Source: a bacterium (GTDB taxonomy: Bacteria > Acidobacteriota > Polarisedimenticolia > Polarisedimenticolales > Polarisedimenticolaceae). Taken from it: DNA of 64,000 nt. A model generated the notes under the pieces. It was not told the DNA's origin and ran no database searches. It saw only the letters and a list, made by a program, of their open reading frames with translations. A program made the position numbers and the translations under genes. Positions 30,599 through 39,028 of this stretch are shown in pieces. Position 1 is the first letter of the stretch, and each line of letters opens with the position of its first letter. The stretch is taken from NCBI GenBank assembly GCA_024226515.1, contig JAAELQ010000239.1, positions 115,650-179,649 of the forward strand, read 5' to 3'.

Positions 30599-32047
30599 GT
30601 GAGCCCCGCGAGATCAAAGCCCCTGCGCGCGCGCCGGATTGCCGCCGGCCGCTCCTCGTCGACGAAGGACCGAGAGGACACCGCGGCGTCGACCGCGGCC
30701 GCCGACGCCGCGGACTCCAGGGTCTGGTCCTCCCGCCACGTCAACTGGGTCCTGCCGCTGCTCTTCGTTTACGTCTGGCTCTTCATCGCGACCCCGCACG
30801 TGCGTTTCCCGATCCTGACCGACATCCGTTTTGAGCGGCTGCTCGTCATCGCCGCCTGGCTCGTGGCCGTCGCCGGTGGCTACCTGGTGCTGCGCATGGC
30901 GGCGACGAACTGGTGGGCGCTGGCCTACTTCGGCTGGATGCTGCTGGCCTTCGCGCTGTCGAACTACCGGGACTTCGTCTTCGCCCAGGAGTGGCTCGAC
31001 AAGTACTGGAAGCTGGTTCTGTTCCAGCTGCTCGTGCTGTTCTCGCTGCGGACCCTGCGCGACGTCTCCGCGATGATGCACGCCTTCGCGATCGCGTCGG
31101 GGCTGTACCAGCTTCATTCGTGGATCGACTTCTTGGCCGGCGGGTCCTACGTCTTCCAGCAGGGAATCCGGCGCATGACCGGCGTCTGGTCCGACGCAGG
31201 TGGTGGGGCGGGCAACGCCTGGGGCGTGCTCGGACTGCTGACGCTGCCCTTCTCCGAGTACTGCCTGCGGCGCGCCGGATCGTTGTGGGTGCGGCTGGTG
31301 TTCTCCGGAGTGCTCGTGCTGTCGCTGATGAGCATCTTGTACAGCGGGACGAGGTCCGCTCTGCTCGGCGCGTTTGTCTTCGGCGTGCTGCACCTGCGTT
31401 CGAGGAAGATGCTCGTTTCGGGGCTGGTGGTCCTGCTCGTGCTGGCCGGACTCGTGAGCTTCCTGCCCGACGAACTCCAGCACCGTTATCTGACGATCCT
31501 CGGCGACGACCACCTGGACCCGGACAACATCTTCGACATGAGCGCCAAGGCCTCGGCCGAGGGGCGCACCGAGGGCGTCCGCGATGGGCTGTTGCTGGCG
31601 CTGAATCGGCCGATCTTCGGCTACGGGCCGGGTACGTCCATGCTGGCGCGCGTCGAGGTCAATGAGTCGTTCCGCCGGGGCGAGCAACGGCTGATCGAAC
31701 TGCACAACCTGTACGCGCAGATCCTCTCCGAGACGGGTTTCGTCGGAGGGCTGATCTTCGCGCTGTTGACGCTGGTCTACGTGCGGGGGCTCGTGCGGGT
31801 GCACCGCATCGCAAGGAGTGCCGGGCCGGGGCCGGTCGCGGAGCGGTTCGAGCTGATCGCGACCACGCTGGGTCAGTTGATGTGGATCTTGCTGTTCTAC
31901 GGCCTGTTCGGGCACACTCTGTACAAGTTCTACTGGATGCTGCTCTACGGCCTGCAGGGTGCCGTGGTCACGCTGGCGCTGAGTTGGAGACGCCCCGTCC
32001 CGGCGCGCGCAGCTTCAGCAGGACGTGCCAGCCGAATCTCCGCGTGA
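30599..32047 (+). CDS. O-antigen ligase/polymerase family membrane protein
   Basis: A 482-residue integral membrane protein with about ten helices, of the O-antigen ligase (Wzy_C/WaaL) superfamily. It has a hydrophilic Arg/Ala-rich N-terminus (1-50), then helices from about 51. The large periplasmic loop lies at about 300-380 and contains SAKASAEGRTEGVRDGLLLA, PIFGYGPGTSM and EQRLIELHNLYAQILSETGF (the conserved H-N-x-Y of this superfamily). The family fits the exosortase-A-associated O-glycosylation ligase or the Wzy polymerase of this locus. The last helix matches the fragment at 14867. The 3' end overlaps the convergent methyltransferase gene by 80 bases. Confidence 0.88.
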   Translation: MSPARSKPLRARRIAAGRSSSTKDREDTAASTAAADAADSRVWSSRHVNWVLPLLFVYVWLFIATPHVRFPILTDIRFERLLVIAAWLVAVAGGYLVLRMAATNWWALAYFGWMLLAFALSNYRDFVFAQEWLDKYWKLVLFQLLVLFSLRTLRDVSAMMHAFAIASGLYQLHSWIDFLAGGSYVFQQGIRRMTGVWSDAGGGAGNAWGVLGLLTLPFSEYCLRRAGSLWVRLVFSGVLVLSLMSILYSGTRSALLGAFVFGVLHLRSRKMLVSGLVVLLVLAGLVSFLPDELQHRYLTILGDDHLDPDNIFDMSAKASAEGRTEGVRDGLLLALNRPIFGYGPGTSMLARVEVNESFRRGEQRLIELHNLYAQILSETGFVGGLIFALLTLVYVRGLVRVHRIARSAGPGPVAERFELIATTLGQLMWILLFYGLFGHTLYKFYWMLLYGLQGAVVTLALSWRRPVPARAASAGRASRISA

Positions 32048-32741
32048 CCGGGACGAGCTTGAACATCGCCCGGTCGGTCGCGTCGAGCAGACCGAGTACC
32101 GTCGAAAACACGGGCGTTCTGTGAAACAGGAACGCGGCCAGCGACAGGTTGTTGTAGAACCTGGGCTCCACCTCTCCGAAGTAGCGCTCGATGTTCTGCA
32201 AGTCACGCATCAACAGCGGGTGTTCGTCGGGAGTGCGCAGCTGCGGCGTGCGGTTGCGGTAGAAGTTCACGATCGGGTTGTGTCCGGTCGGCTCGAGGAA
32301 CATCGCAGTGCCGTGGGCGTCGAGCGTGCGCGCGATCTCGGCGAAAGCGCGATCGAGATCGAGATGGTGGAGGATTCCCGTTCCGCAGATCACGTCGAAG
32401 CTGCCGTCGGTGAACCGGAGCTGTTCGGCATCCATCACCTCGAAGTGGGTCCGCTGCTCGAGACCCTTCTTGCGGGCGGTCTCGGCCGCCTTGCGTATGG
32501 CGACGTCGGAGATGTCGATGGCCCAGACCTCGGCACCGGCGGCGGCGAGCGTGAACGCCTGGCTGCCCGTTCCGCAGCCGTACTCCAGGACTCTCTTCCC
32601 GGCGCAACTCACGCGGAGCCACTCTGCGTAATCGCCGTAGGCCGCGCGACAGACCTTGTAGAACTTGTCGAGATCGGCGCGTGAGTTCTGCTCGAACGCC
32701 TCGTCGTGAAACTCCTTCTCGCGTTGTAGCCGGTCGTCCAT
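31968..32741 (-). CDS. Class I SAM-dependent methyltransferase
   Basis: A 257-residue methyltransferase. Motif I is VLEYGCGTGSQAFTLAAAGA (about 51-70), motif II/acidic loop VWAIDISDVAI, and motif IV-like FDVICGTGILHHLDLDRAFA. The C-terminal half carries two hydrophobic segments and is not typical of UbiE/Coq5; the substrate is probably a sugar or lipid intermediate. It is convergent with the ligase gene and overlaps its last 27 codons, so both C-termini are constrained by shared sequence. Confidence 0.88.
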   Translation of the reverse strand: MDDRLQREKEFHDEAFEQNSRADLDKFYKVCRAAYGDYAEWLRVSCAGKRVLEYGCGTGSQAFTLAAAGAEVWAIDISDVAIRKAAETARKKGLEQRTHFEVMDAEQLRFTDGSFDVICGTGILHHLDLDRAFAEIARTLDAHGTAMFLEPTGHNPIVNFYRNRTPQLRTPDEHPLLMRDLQNIERYFGEVEPRFYNNLSLAAFLFHRTPVFSTVLGLLDATDRAMFKLVPVTRRFGWHVLLKLRAPGRGVSNSAPA

Positions 32742-32826
32742 CCGTCGCTCCGTGTCCCGTCAGTAGCTGTCCGCGCCCGCTCGAACTTACCGCGGAAGGT
32801 GTATTGTCCAACTTCTCGACCGAATC

Positions 32827-32844
32827 CTGGGGAGAATACCCCAG
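32827..32844. other. Hairpin in the 417-base gap before the CDP-hexose operon
   Basis: CTGGGG, six bases, CCCCAG: a perfect 6-bp inverted repeat without T-tract. The gap 32742-33158 otherwise holds a relatively A/T-rich stretch, the operon promoter at 33061-33090 and no credible gene. Confidence 0.35.
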
Positions 32845-33060
32845 ACCGAATCGATCTTCGGCGCGATGAAATGAAATGTGCCCAGCGATTCGGCGGGGTG
32901 TTGCATTTCTACCATCGCGCCGCGGCTCAAACTCCACGCGCCCATCCCACGGATCGATCGTCCCTGTGTTCGGACAGCACGACCACAACCGATCTAATAA
33001 AGTTGCCATCGCACCGAGCGGGGGCCCATATTCAGACCGTCCCCCCAAAAGCAGGGCAGA

Positions 33061-33090
33061 TCGACACCGGCCGTAAGTAGTTGGTATAGT
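33061..33090 (+). promoter_or_regulatory. Sigma-70-type promoter of the CDP-hexose operon
   Basis: TCGACA (33061-33066), an 18-base spacer and TATAGT (33085-33090), five of six matches in each box. Leader of about 60 bases to the rfbF ATG at 33159, which has GGGAG just upstream (33151-33155). Confidence 0.55.
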
Positions 33091-33158
33091 TGGACATCTT
33101 CATTTGGTGCTGAGAGCGGCGGGGTGTCGTGGAACGCCCCGGGTGAGAAAGGGAGCCG

Positions 33159-33926
33159 ATGAAGGCGGTCATTCTGGCGGGTGGGATGGGTACGAGGATC
33201 TCGGAGGAGACCTCGGTAAGGCCCAAGCCGATGGTCGAGATCGGCGGCAAGCCGATCCTGTGGCACATCATGAAGATCTACTCGCATCACGGGATACGAG
33301 ACTTCGTGATCTGCTGCGGATACCTCGGCTACGTGATCAAGGAGTACTTCGCCAACTACTTCCTGCACAACTCCGACGTCACGTTCGACATGACGAACAA
33401 CGACATGCAGGTGCACCAGAACACGGCCGAGCCCTGGCGCGTGACGCTGGTCGACACGGGCGACAACTCGGGCACCGGCGGCCGGTTGCGCCGTGTGCGT
33501 CCGCACCTGGGCGACGAGGATTTCTGTTTTACCTACGGTGACGGCGTGGCGGACGTGGACGTGACCCGACTGGTGCAGTTCCATCGCGAGAGTGGCCGGA
33601 TGGCCACGCTGACCGCGATCCAGGCGCCATCGCGTTTCGGAGTGTTGAGCTTCGACGACGACGCGATCGAGGGCTTCCAGGAAAAGCCCAGCCGGGGCGG
33701 CTGGATCAACGGCGGGTTCTTCGTGCTGTCGACCAAGGTCATCGACTACATCGAATCGGATGAGACGCACTGGGAGCATTCCCCGATGCGTAAGCTGGTC
33801 TCCGAACGGCAAGTTTCGGCGTACAAGCATCGTGGTTTCTGGCAGTCGATGGACACGCTGCGCGACCGGAATCTGCTGGAGGGCCTGTGGAAGTCGAAGC
33901 AGGCGCCGTGGAAGGCCTGGGACTGA
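33159..33926 (+). CDS. rfbF: Glucose-1-phosphate cytidylyltransferase
   Basis: RfbF makes CDP-glucose from CTP and glucose-1-phosphate. 255 residues, normal length. The N-terminal nucleotide-binding signature MKAVILAGGMGTRISEETSV is followed by RPKPMVEIGGKPILWHIMKI, FCFTYGDGVADVDV and GGFFVLSTKVIDYIE. YKHRGFWQSMDTLRDRNLLE at the end is the usual C-terminal family motif. It is the first gene of a nine-gene operon (33159-42156). Confidence 0.97.
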   Translation: MKAVILAGGMGTRISEETSVRPKPMVEIGGKPILWHIMKIYSHHGIRDFVICCGYLGYVIKEYFANYFLHNSDVTFDMTNNDMQVHQNTAEPWRVTLVDTGDNSGTGGRLRRVRPHLGDEDFCFTYGDGVADVDVTRLVQFHRESGRMATLTAIQAPSRFGVLSFDDDAIEGFQEKPSRGGWINGGFFVLSTKVIDYIESDETHWEHSPMRKLVSERQVSAYKHRGFWQSMDTLRDRNLLEGLWKSKQAPWKAWD

Positions 33927-33930
33927 AGCG

Positions 33931-35001
33931 TTGAATCGTTCGTTCTGGAACGGCAAACGGGTCCTCGTGACGGGCCATACCGGCTTCAAGGGGAGTTGGC
34001 TGTCGCTGTGGCTCGCCGGCGCCGGCGCCGAGATCACGGGGTATGCACTCGAGCCGCCCACCGACCCTAGCCTGTTCGGGGTGGCCCGCGTCGCCGAGTC
34101 GATGCGCTCGATCGAGGCCGATGTGCGCGACCTGGACCGGCTCTCGAAGGAGTTTGCCGAGCAGCGGCCGCAGATCGTGATCCACATGGCGGCGCAGTCG
34201 CTGGTGCGACGCTCGTACCGCGAGCCGGTCGAGACCTACGCCACGAACGTGATGGGCACGGTGCATCTGCTGGAGGCCGCCCGACGCTGCCCCGAGACGC
34301 GCGCGGTGGTCGTCGTGACCAGCGACAAGTGTTACGACAATCGTGAGTGGGTCTGGGGCTATCGAGAAAACGAGCCGATGGGCGGACACGACCCGTATTC
34401 CAGCAGCAAGGGATGCACGGAACTGGTGGTAGACGCGTACCGGCGTTCGTACTTTGCAGCTTCGGGCAACTCCGAAGAGGCGGCGGTGGTGGCGAGCGTG
34501 CGTGCGGGAAATGTCGTGGGCGGCGGAGACTGGGCCGAGGACCGGCTCGTGCCGGACATGATCCGGGCGTTCGCCGAGGGCCGGCCGGTGGTCATCCGCA
34601 GCCCACACTCGATCCGCCCGTGGCAGCACGTGCTGGAGCCGCTGCACGGCTATCTGATGCTGGCCGAGAAGTTGTGGGAAGACGGTGAGACGCATGCCGA
34701 GGGATGGAATTTCGGCCCGCGCGACGAGGACGCCCTGCCCGTGTGCGAGGTCGTCGAGCGGCTGGCCGCCCTGTGGGGCGGCGGAGCGCGCTGGGAGCTC
34801 GACGCCGACGAGCACCCGCCCGAGGCGAACTACCTCAAGCTGGACAGCTCCAAGGCCTGCCGTCGCCTGGGCTGGCAGCCGCGCCTCGATCTCGCCAGAA
34901 CGCTGGAATGGGTCGTCGAGTGGTACCGCGCGTACCACGACGGATGCGACGTGCGAGATCTGAGCGTGAGCCAGATCGAACGCTACGAATCGCTGGAGTA
35001 G
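33931..35001 (+). CDS. rfbG: CDP-glucose 4,6-dehydratase
   Basis: RfbG converts CDP-glucose to CDP-4-keto-6-deoxyglucose. 356 residues from the TTG at 33931, which lies 4 bases after the rfbF stop. The longer in-frame extension is a shadow of rfbF. The short-chain dehydratase motifs are GHTGFKGSWLSLWL (NAD-binding loop), HMAAQSLVRRSY, VVVTSDKCYDN with the catalytic T-S-D triad equivalent, and DPYSSSKGCTE (YxxxK). SIRPWQHVLEPLHGYLMLAE is characteristic of this enzyme. Confidence 0.96.
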   Translation: MNRSFWNGKRVLVTGHTGFKGSWLSLWLAGAGAEITGYALEPPTDPSLFGVARVAESMRSIEADVRDLDRLSKEFAEQRPQIVIHMAAQSLVRRSYREPVETYATNVMGTVHLLEAARRCPETRAVVVVTSDKCYDNREWVWGYRENEPMGGHDPYSSSKGCTELVVDAYRRSYFAASGNSEEAAVVASVRAGNVVGGGDWAEDRLVPDMIRAFAEGRPVVIRSPHSIRPWQHVLEPLHGYLMLAEKLWEDGETHAEGWNFGPRDEDALPVCEVVERLAALWGGGARWELDADEHPPEANYLKLDSSKACRRLGWQPRLDLARTLEWVVEWYRAYHDGCDVRDLSVSQIERYESLE

Positions 35002-35005
35002 ATCG

Positions 35006-36247
35006 ATGCAGACCCCGACACCGACCTGCCGATTCTGCGGCACGATGCTGAGGCAGACATTCGTCGACCTCGGCATGGCCCCGCAGGCCAACGATTACCT
35101 CGAACAGAAGGACCTGCAGAAGATCCAGCCCTACTACCCGCTGCGCGCGTTCGTTTGCGAGAAGTGCTTTCTGGTTCAGCTGCAGGACTGTGAGACACCG
35201 GAGAACCTGTTCACGTACTACCCGTACTTCGCGTCGTACTCCGACACGATGCTCGAGCACTCGCGACACTACGTCGACGAGATGATCGAGCGCTTCGGCT
35301 TCGACTCGCACTCCCAGATCGTCGAGATCGGCAGCAACGACGGGTACCTGCTGCAGTACTTCAACGCCAAGGGCATCCCGGTGCTGGGCATCGACCCGGC
35401 ACGCAACGTGGCCGAGGCCGCGACGTTCAAGGGCATCCCCACGCTGGTCAAGTTCTTCGGCATGGGGACGGCGGCCGAGCTGGTCGTCGAGGGCAAGCGC
35501 GCCGATCTGCTGCTGGGCAACAACGTACTGGCGCACACGCCGCACCTGAACGACTTCGTACGCGGGATGAAGCTGCTGCTGAAGCGCGAGGGCGTGATCA
35601 CGATGGAGTTCCCGCACCTGCTGCGGCTCATGGAGAACAACGAGTTCGACACGATCTACCACGAGCACTACTCGTACTTCTCGTTCACCGCGGTGCACAA
35701 GGTGTTCGCCGAGCACGGCCTGACGATGTTCGACGTCGAGCAGCTCCCGGTGCACGGCGGCTCGCTGCGTATCTACGCGCGCCACGAGGAGGACGAGTCG
35801 CGGCCCGTCGGCACGCGCGTGACCGAGCTGCTGGGCAGCGAGGCGGCCGAGGGCGTGACCCGTGTCGAGACCTACACCTCGTTCGCCGAGCGGGTGAAGC
35901 AGACCAAGCACAAGGTCTGGGAGTTCCTCGTCGAAGCCAAGAACAAGAACCAGACGATCGCCGGCTACGGCGCCCCGGCCAAGGGAAACACGCTGCTGAA
36001 CTATTGCGGTGTGCGCTCGGACATGATCGAGTACACAGTCGATCGCAGCCCGCACAAGCAGGGACGCTACCTGCCGGGCACGTACATACCGATTTACCAT
36101 CCGGACAAGATCATGGAGACGCGGCCGGACTACCTGTTGATTCTGCCCTGGAACCTCAAGGACGAAATCATGGAGCAGATGAGCGGAATCCGGGAGTGGG
36201 GCGGCCAGTTCGTCGTGCTCATCCCCGACGTGGAAGTCATTCAATGA
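35006..36247 (+). CDS. Sugar C-methyltransferase (TylCIII/NovU-like)
   Basis: A 413-residue SAM-dependent C-methyltransferase of the family that methylates C3 of NDP-4-keto-6-deoxyhexoses. The N-terminal zinc-binding region has C-x2-C (CRFCGTML) and CEKCFLVQLQD. The SAM domain has IVEIGSNDGYLLQYFNAKGI and DLLLGNNVLAHTPHLNDFVR, then ITMEFPHLL and TIYHEHYSYFS (catalytic His/Tyr region of TcaB9-type enzymes). The C-terminal domain has IAGYGAPAKGNTLLNYC. Its place right after RfbG implies CDP-4-keto-6-deoxyglucose as substrate, giving a 3-C-methyl branched sugar. Confidence 0.93.
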   Translation: MQTPTPTCRFCGTMLRQTFVDLGMAPQANDYLEQKDLQKIQPYYPLRAFVCEKCFLVQLQDCETPENLFTYYPYFASYSDTMLEHSRHYVDEMIERFGFDSHSQIVEIGSNDGYLLQYFNAKGIPVLGIDPARNVAEAATFKGIPTLVKFFGMGTAAELVVEGKRADLLLGNNVLAHTPHLNDFVRGMKLLLKREGVITMEFPHLLRLMENNEFDTIYHEHYSYFSFTAVHKVFAEHGLTMFDVEQLPVHGGSLRIYARHEEDESRPVGTRVTELLGSEAAEGVTRVETYTSFAERVKQTKHKVWEFLVEAKNKNQTIAGYGAPAKGNTLLNYCGVRSDMIEYTVDRSPHKQGRYLPGTYIPIYHPDKIMETRPDYLLILPWNLKDEIMEQMSGIREWGGQFVVLIPDVEVIQ

Positions 36248-36789
36248 CATTTGATCCGATCGATATCGACGGCGCCTTCCTGATCGACATCCGGCGCATC
36301 GGCGACGACCGAGGCAGCTTCGCCCGGTTGTGGTGCCGCGAGGTGCTCGAGGGGCAGGGGCTCGTCGCCGACTTCGTCCAGTGCAATGCGTCGTGGACCG
36401 CCGAGCGGGGCACGATCCGCGGCCTGCACTACCAGGTCGCACCGTACGACGAGGTCAAGGTCATGCACTGCGTCCGCGGTTCGATCTTCGACGTGATGGT
36501 CGACGTTCGCCCGGGCTCGCCGACCTACGGCCGCTGGACCGGCGTGGAGCTCAGCGCCGAGACTCCGCGCATGCTGTACGTGCCCGCCGGGGTTGCGCAC
36601 GGATTCCAGACGCTGGAGGACGACACGCACGTCATCTACCCGGTATCCGCCGAGTATCACCCGGAGTCCGAACGCGGAATCCGCTGGAACGATCCGGCCT
36701 TCGGCATCGACTGGCCGATCCGTGAGGTGAAGAACCTGTCGGACAAGGATCGCGACTGGCCCGATTGCGAACTGGCCCCCGTTCCATGA
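36244..36789 (+). CDS. dTDP-4-dehydrorhamnose 3,5-epimerase family protein
   Basis: A 181-residue RmlC-type cupin epimerase. The catalytic His motif GTIRGLHYQVAPYDEVKVMH and VRGSIFDVMVDVRPGSPTYG, then YVPAGVAHGFQTLEDDT, are the family hallmarks. The ATG overlaps the methyltransferase stop (ATGA). Within this pathway it likely epimerises C5 and/or C3 of the CDP-linked 4-keto sugar rather than the dTDP-rhamnose intermediate, since no rmlABD genes are here (inference). Confidence 0.92.
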   Translation: MTFDPIDIDGAFLIDIRRIGDDRGSFARLWCREVLEGQGLVADFVQCNASWTAERGTIRGLHYQVAPYDEVKVMHCVRGSIFDVMVDVRPGSPTYGRWTGVELSAETPRMLYVPAGVAHGFQTLEDDTHVIYPVSAEYHPESERGIRWNDPAFGIDWPIREVKNLSDKDRDWPDCELAPVP

Positions 36790-37724
36790 AGCGCATTCTG
36801 GTCACCGGCGCGTCCGGCCTGATCGGCAGGCATTGCCTGCCGCTGCTGGTCGACCGCGGCTACGAGGTGCACGGGGTCTCGACGCGTCCCGCCGAGGGGC
36901 GAGACCTGCCCGAGGCGCAGTGGCACGCGGCGGACCTGCTCGAGCCCGGAGCGGCCAGCACGCTCGTCAGCGACGTCCAGCCGACGCACCTGTTGCACCT
37001 GGCCTGGAATCTCGCTCCGGGGAACTGGGCCACGACGGGGCTCGACGAGAACCTGCGCTGGGTCAGTGTCAGCGCCGAGCTGCTGCGCGCGTTCCGCGAG
37101 AACGGCGGCGAGCGGTTCGTCGGCGCGGGATCGGGCGCGGAGTACGACTGGAGCTTCGGCTACTGCACCGAGCAGCGTACGCCGACCGAGCCCGACACGT
37201 TCTACGGGACGTGCAAGAACGCGCTGCGCACGTTGGTCGAGGCGTACTCGTCGCAGTCCGGCCTCAGCAGCGCGTGGGGCCGGGTGTTCTTCGTCTACGG
37301 GCCGCACGAGAAGCCTGCGCGCCTGGTGGCTTCCGTCATCCGCTCGCTGCTGCGCGACGAGCCGGCGCGCTGCTCGCACGGGAATCAGATCCGGGACTAC
37401 TTGTACGTCGCCGACGTGGCGGCCGCGTTCGTCGCGCTGCTCGACAGCAACGTGCACGGGCCGGTCAACATCGCCTCGGGCGTTCCGATCAAACTGCGCG
37501 AGATCGTCAACGCCATCGCCGGCAAGCTCGGCCGCGAGAAACTGGTCAAGCTGGGCGCGATCCCCGCCGCGGTCAACGACGCGGAGCGTGTCGTCGCCGA
37601 CGTGGGCCGGCTGACCGAGGAAGTGGGCTGGACGCCGCAGGTAGGTCTCGACGTCGGCGTCGAGCTGTCGATCGAGTGGTGGCGCGAACGGCTGAGTCGC
37701 GAAGAGGAGCAGGCCGCGGGATGA
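36786..37724 (+). CDS. NAD(P)-dependent epimerase/4-ketoreductase (extended SDR)
   Basis: A 312-residue extended short-chain dehydrogenase. The N-terminal ILVTGASGLIGRHCLPLL is the Rossmann loop. THLLHLAW and FVGAGSGAEYDW lead to TFYGTCKNALR (YxxxK catalytic pair), then GRVFFVYGPHEKPARLVASV and RDYLYVADVAAAFVALLD. Pathway position suggests it reduces the 4-keto group to give the final CDP-6-deoxy-3-C-methylhexose. ATGA overlaps on both sides. Confidence 0.9.
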   Translation: MKRILVTGASGLIGRHCLPLLVDRGYEVHGVSTRPAEGRDLPEAQWHAADLLEPGAASTLVSDVQPTHLLHLAWNLAPGNWATTGLDENLRWVSVSAELLRAFRENGGERFVGAGSGAEYDWSFGYCTEQRTPTEPDTFYGTCKNALRTLVEAYSSQSGLSSAWGRVFFVYGPHEKPARLVASVIRSLLRDEPARCSHGNQIRDYLYVADVAAAFVALLDSNVHGPVNIASGVPIKLREIVNAIAGKLGREKLVKLGAIPAAVNDAERVVADVGRLTEEVGWTPQVGLDVGVELSIEWWRERLSREEEQAAG

Positions 37725-39028
37725 GTCGTGTCGTCGTTCTCGGCGCCGGCATGGCCGGCTATGGCGCCGTGCACAGGCTGCACGCCGAAGGCCTGCGCCC
37801 GCTGCAGTTCGATCGCCTGCCGTACCCCGGCGGCCACACGGCGTCCTACGAAGTCGGCAACGGGTTCATCTTCGACGACGGTCCGCACATCTCGTTCACC
37901 AAGGACCCGAGAATCCAGGAGCTGTTTGCAGAGTGCGTGGGCGGTGAGTTCGAGACGATCCAGGCTCGCGTCAACAACCTCTGGCGCGGTCACTGGATCA
38001 AGCACCCGGCACAGTGCAATCTCCATGGGCTCCCCGAGGAGCTCGTGGTCAAGATCCTCGTCGAGTTCGTCGAGGCGCAGCACGCCGAACCGGGCCCGAT
38101 CGACAACTACGCCGACTGGCTCGTCGCCGGCTTCGGGCGCACGTTCGCCGAGACGTTCCCCATGCGCTACGGGCTGAAGTACCACACGACCGAGGCCGTC
38201 AACATGAGCACGGACTGGCTCGGGCAGCGGCTGTACCGCCCGGACCTGGCCGAGGTGTTCCGCGGCGCGCTGTCGCCCGAGACGCCCGAGGTGCACTACA
38301 TCAGTCACTTTCGCTATCCGTCGCACGGCGGCTTCTTCTCGTATCTCAAGCCGTTCATCGACAAGGCGGAGTTGAAGCTGGGGCACGACCTCGTCGCGCT
38401 CGATCCCTCGACACGACGGCTGCGCTTCGCCAACGGACACGTGGAAGCCTACGATCGGGTCGTGTCGTCGATCCCGCTGCCCGCACTGCTGCCGCTGATC
38501 GAGGGCGCGCCGCGGGACGTGGTCGACGCGGCGGGCCGCCTGGCCTGGACGCGCTGCGTCACGGTCAACCTGGGTGTGGCGCGCGAGGACATCTCGGACT
38601 GCCACTGGACCTATTTCTACGACGACGACTTCTGCTTCACCCGGCTGAGCTTCCCGCACATGCTTTCGCCCAACAACACGCCCCCGGGTACGGGCGCGAT
38701 CCAGGCCGAGCTGTACTACTCCGACAAGTACCGGCCGCTCGACTGCGAGCCGGAGAGCCTGATCGAGCCCACGATCGCGGACCTGACGCGCTGCGGCCTG
38801 CTGCGCGAGGACGACGAGATTCTGACGCGCAACGCCAGGCTGGCGCCCTACGGCAACGTGATCTTCGACCTCGAGCGCGCCGACGCGGTGGAACGGGTGC
38901 GCGGCTACCTGGACGACATCGGTGTCGCCACGTGTGGACGCTACGGCGAGTGGGGCTACCATTGGACCGATGAGTCCTTCAAGAGCGGCGAGGATGCCGC
39001 CCAGAAGGTGCTGGACTCGAAGGCATGA
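37721..39028 (+). CDS. FAD-dependent oxidoreductase (UDP-galactopyranose-mutase/amine-oxidase-like)
   Basis: A 435-residue flavoprotein. The N-terminal dinucleotide motif VVVLGAGMAGYGAVHRL is followed by PYPGGHTASYE and FIFDDGPHISF, the glycine-rich FAD loops of the protoporphyrinogen-oxidase/UGM superfamily. Conserved aromatic and Asp residues follow, with GHVEAYDRVVSSIPLPALL and a final GVATCGRYGEWGYHWTDESF (FAD-binding C-terminal motif, GRxGxWxY). Such proteins in O-antigen clusters may act on nucleotide sugars or lipid-linked sugars. The reaction is not predictable here. Confidence 0.85.
   Translation: MSRVVVLGAGMAGYGAVHRLHAEGLRPLQFDRLPYPGGHTASYEVGNGFIFDDGPHISFTKDPRIQELFAECVGGEFETIQARVNNLWRGHWIKHPAQCNLHGLPEELVVKILVEFVEAQHAEPGPIDNYADWLVAGFGRTFAETFPMRYGLKYHTTEAVNMSTDWLGQRLYRPDLAEVFRGALSPETPEVHYISHFRYPSHGGFFSYLKPFIDKAELKLGHDLVALDPSTRRLRFANGHVEAYDRVVSSIPLPALLPLIEGAPRDVVDAAGRLAWTRCVTVNLGVAREDISDCHWTYFYDDDFCFTRLSFPHMLSPNNTPPGTGAIQAELYYSDKYRPLDCEPESLIEPTIADLTRCGLLREDDEILTRNARLAPYGNVIFDLERADAVERVRGYLDDIGVATCGRYGEWGYHWTDESFKSGEDAAQKVLDSKA

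Noticed and set aside
33061..33158. JUMPStart/ops element before the CDP-hexose operon
   Set aside because: The GGCGGTAG core is absent; only a loose GGCGGGGTGTCGTGG is present.
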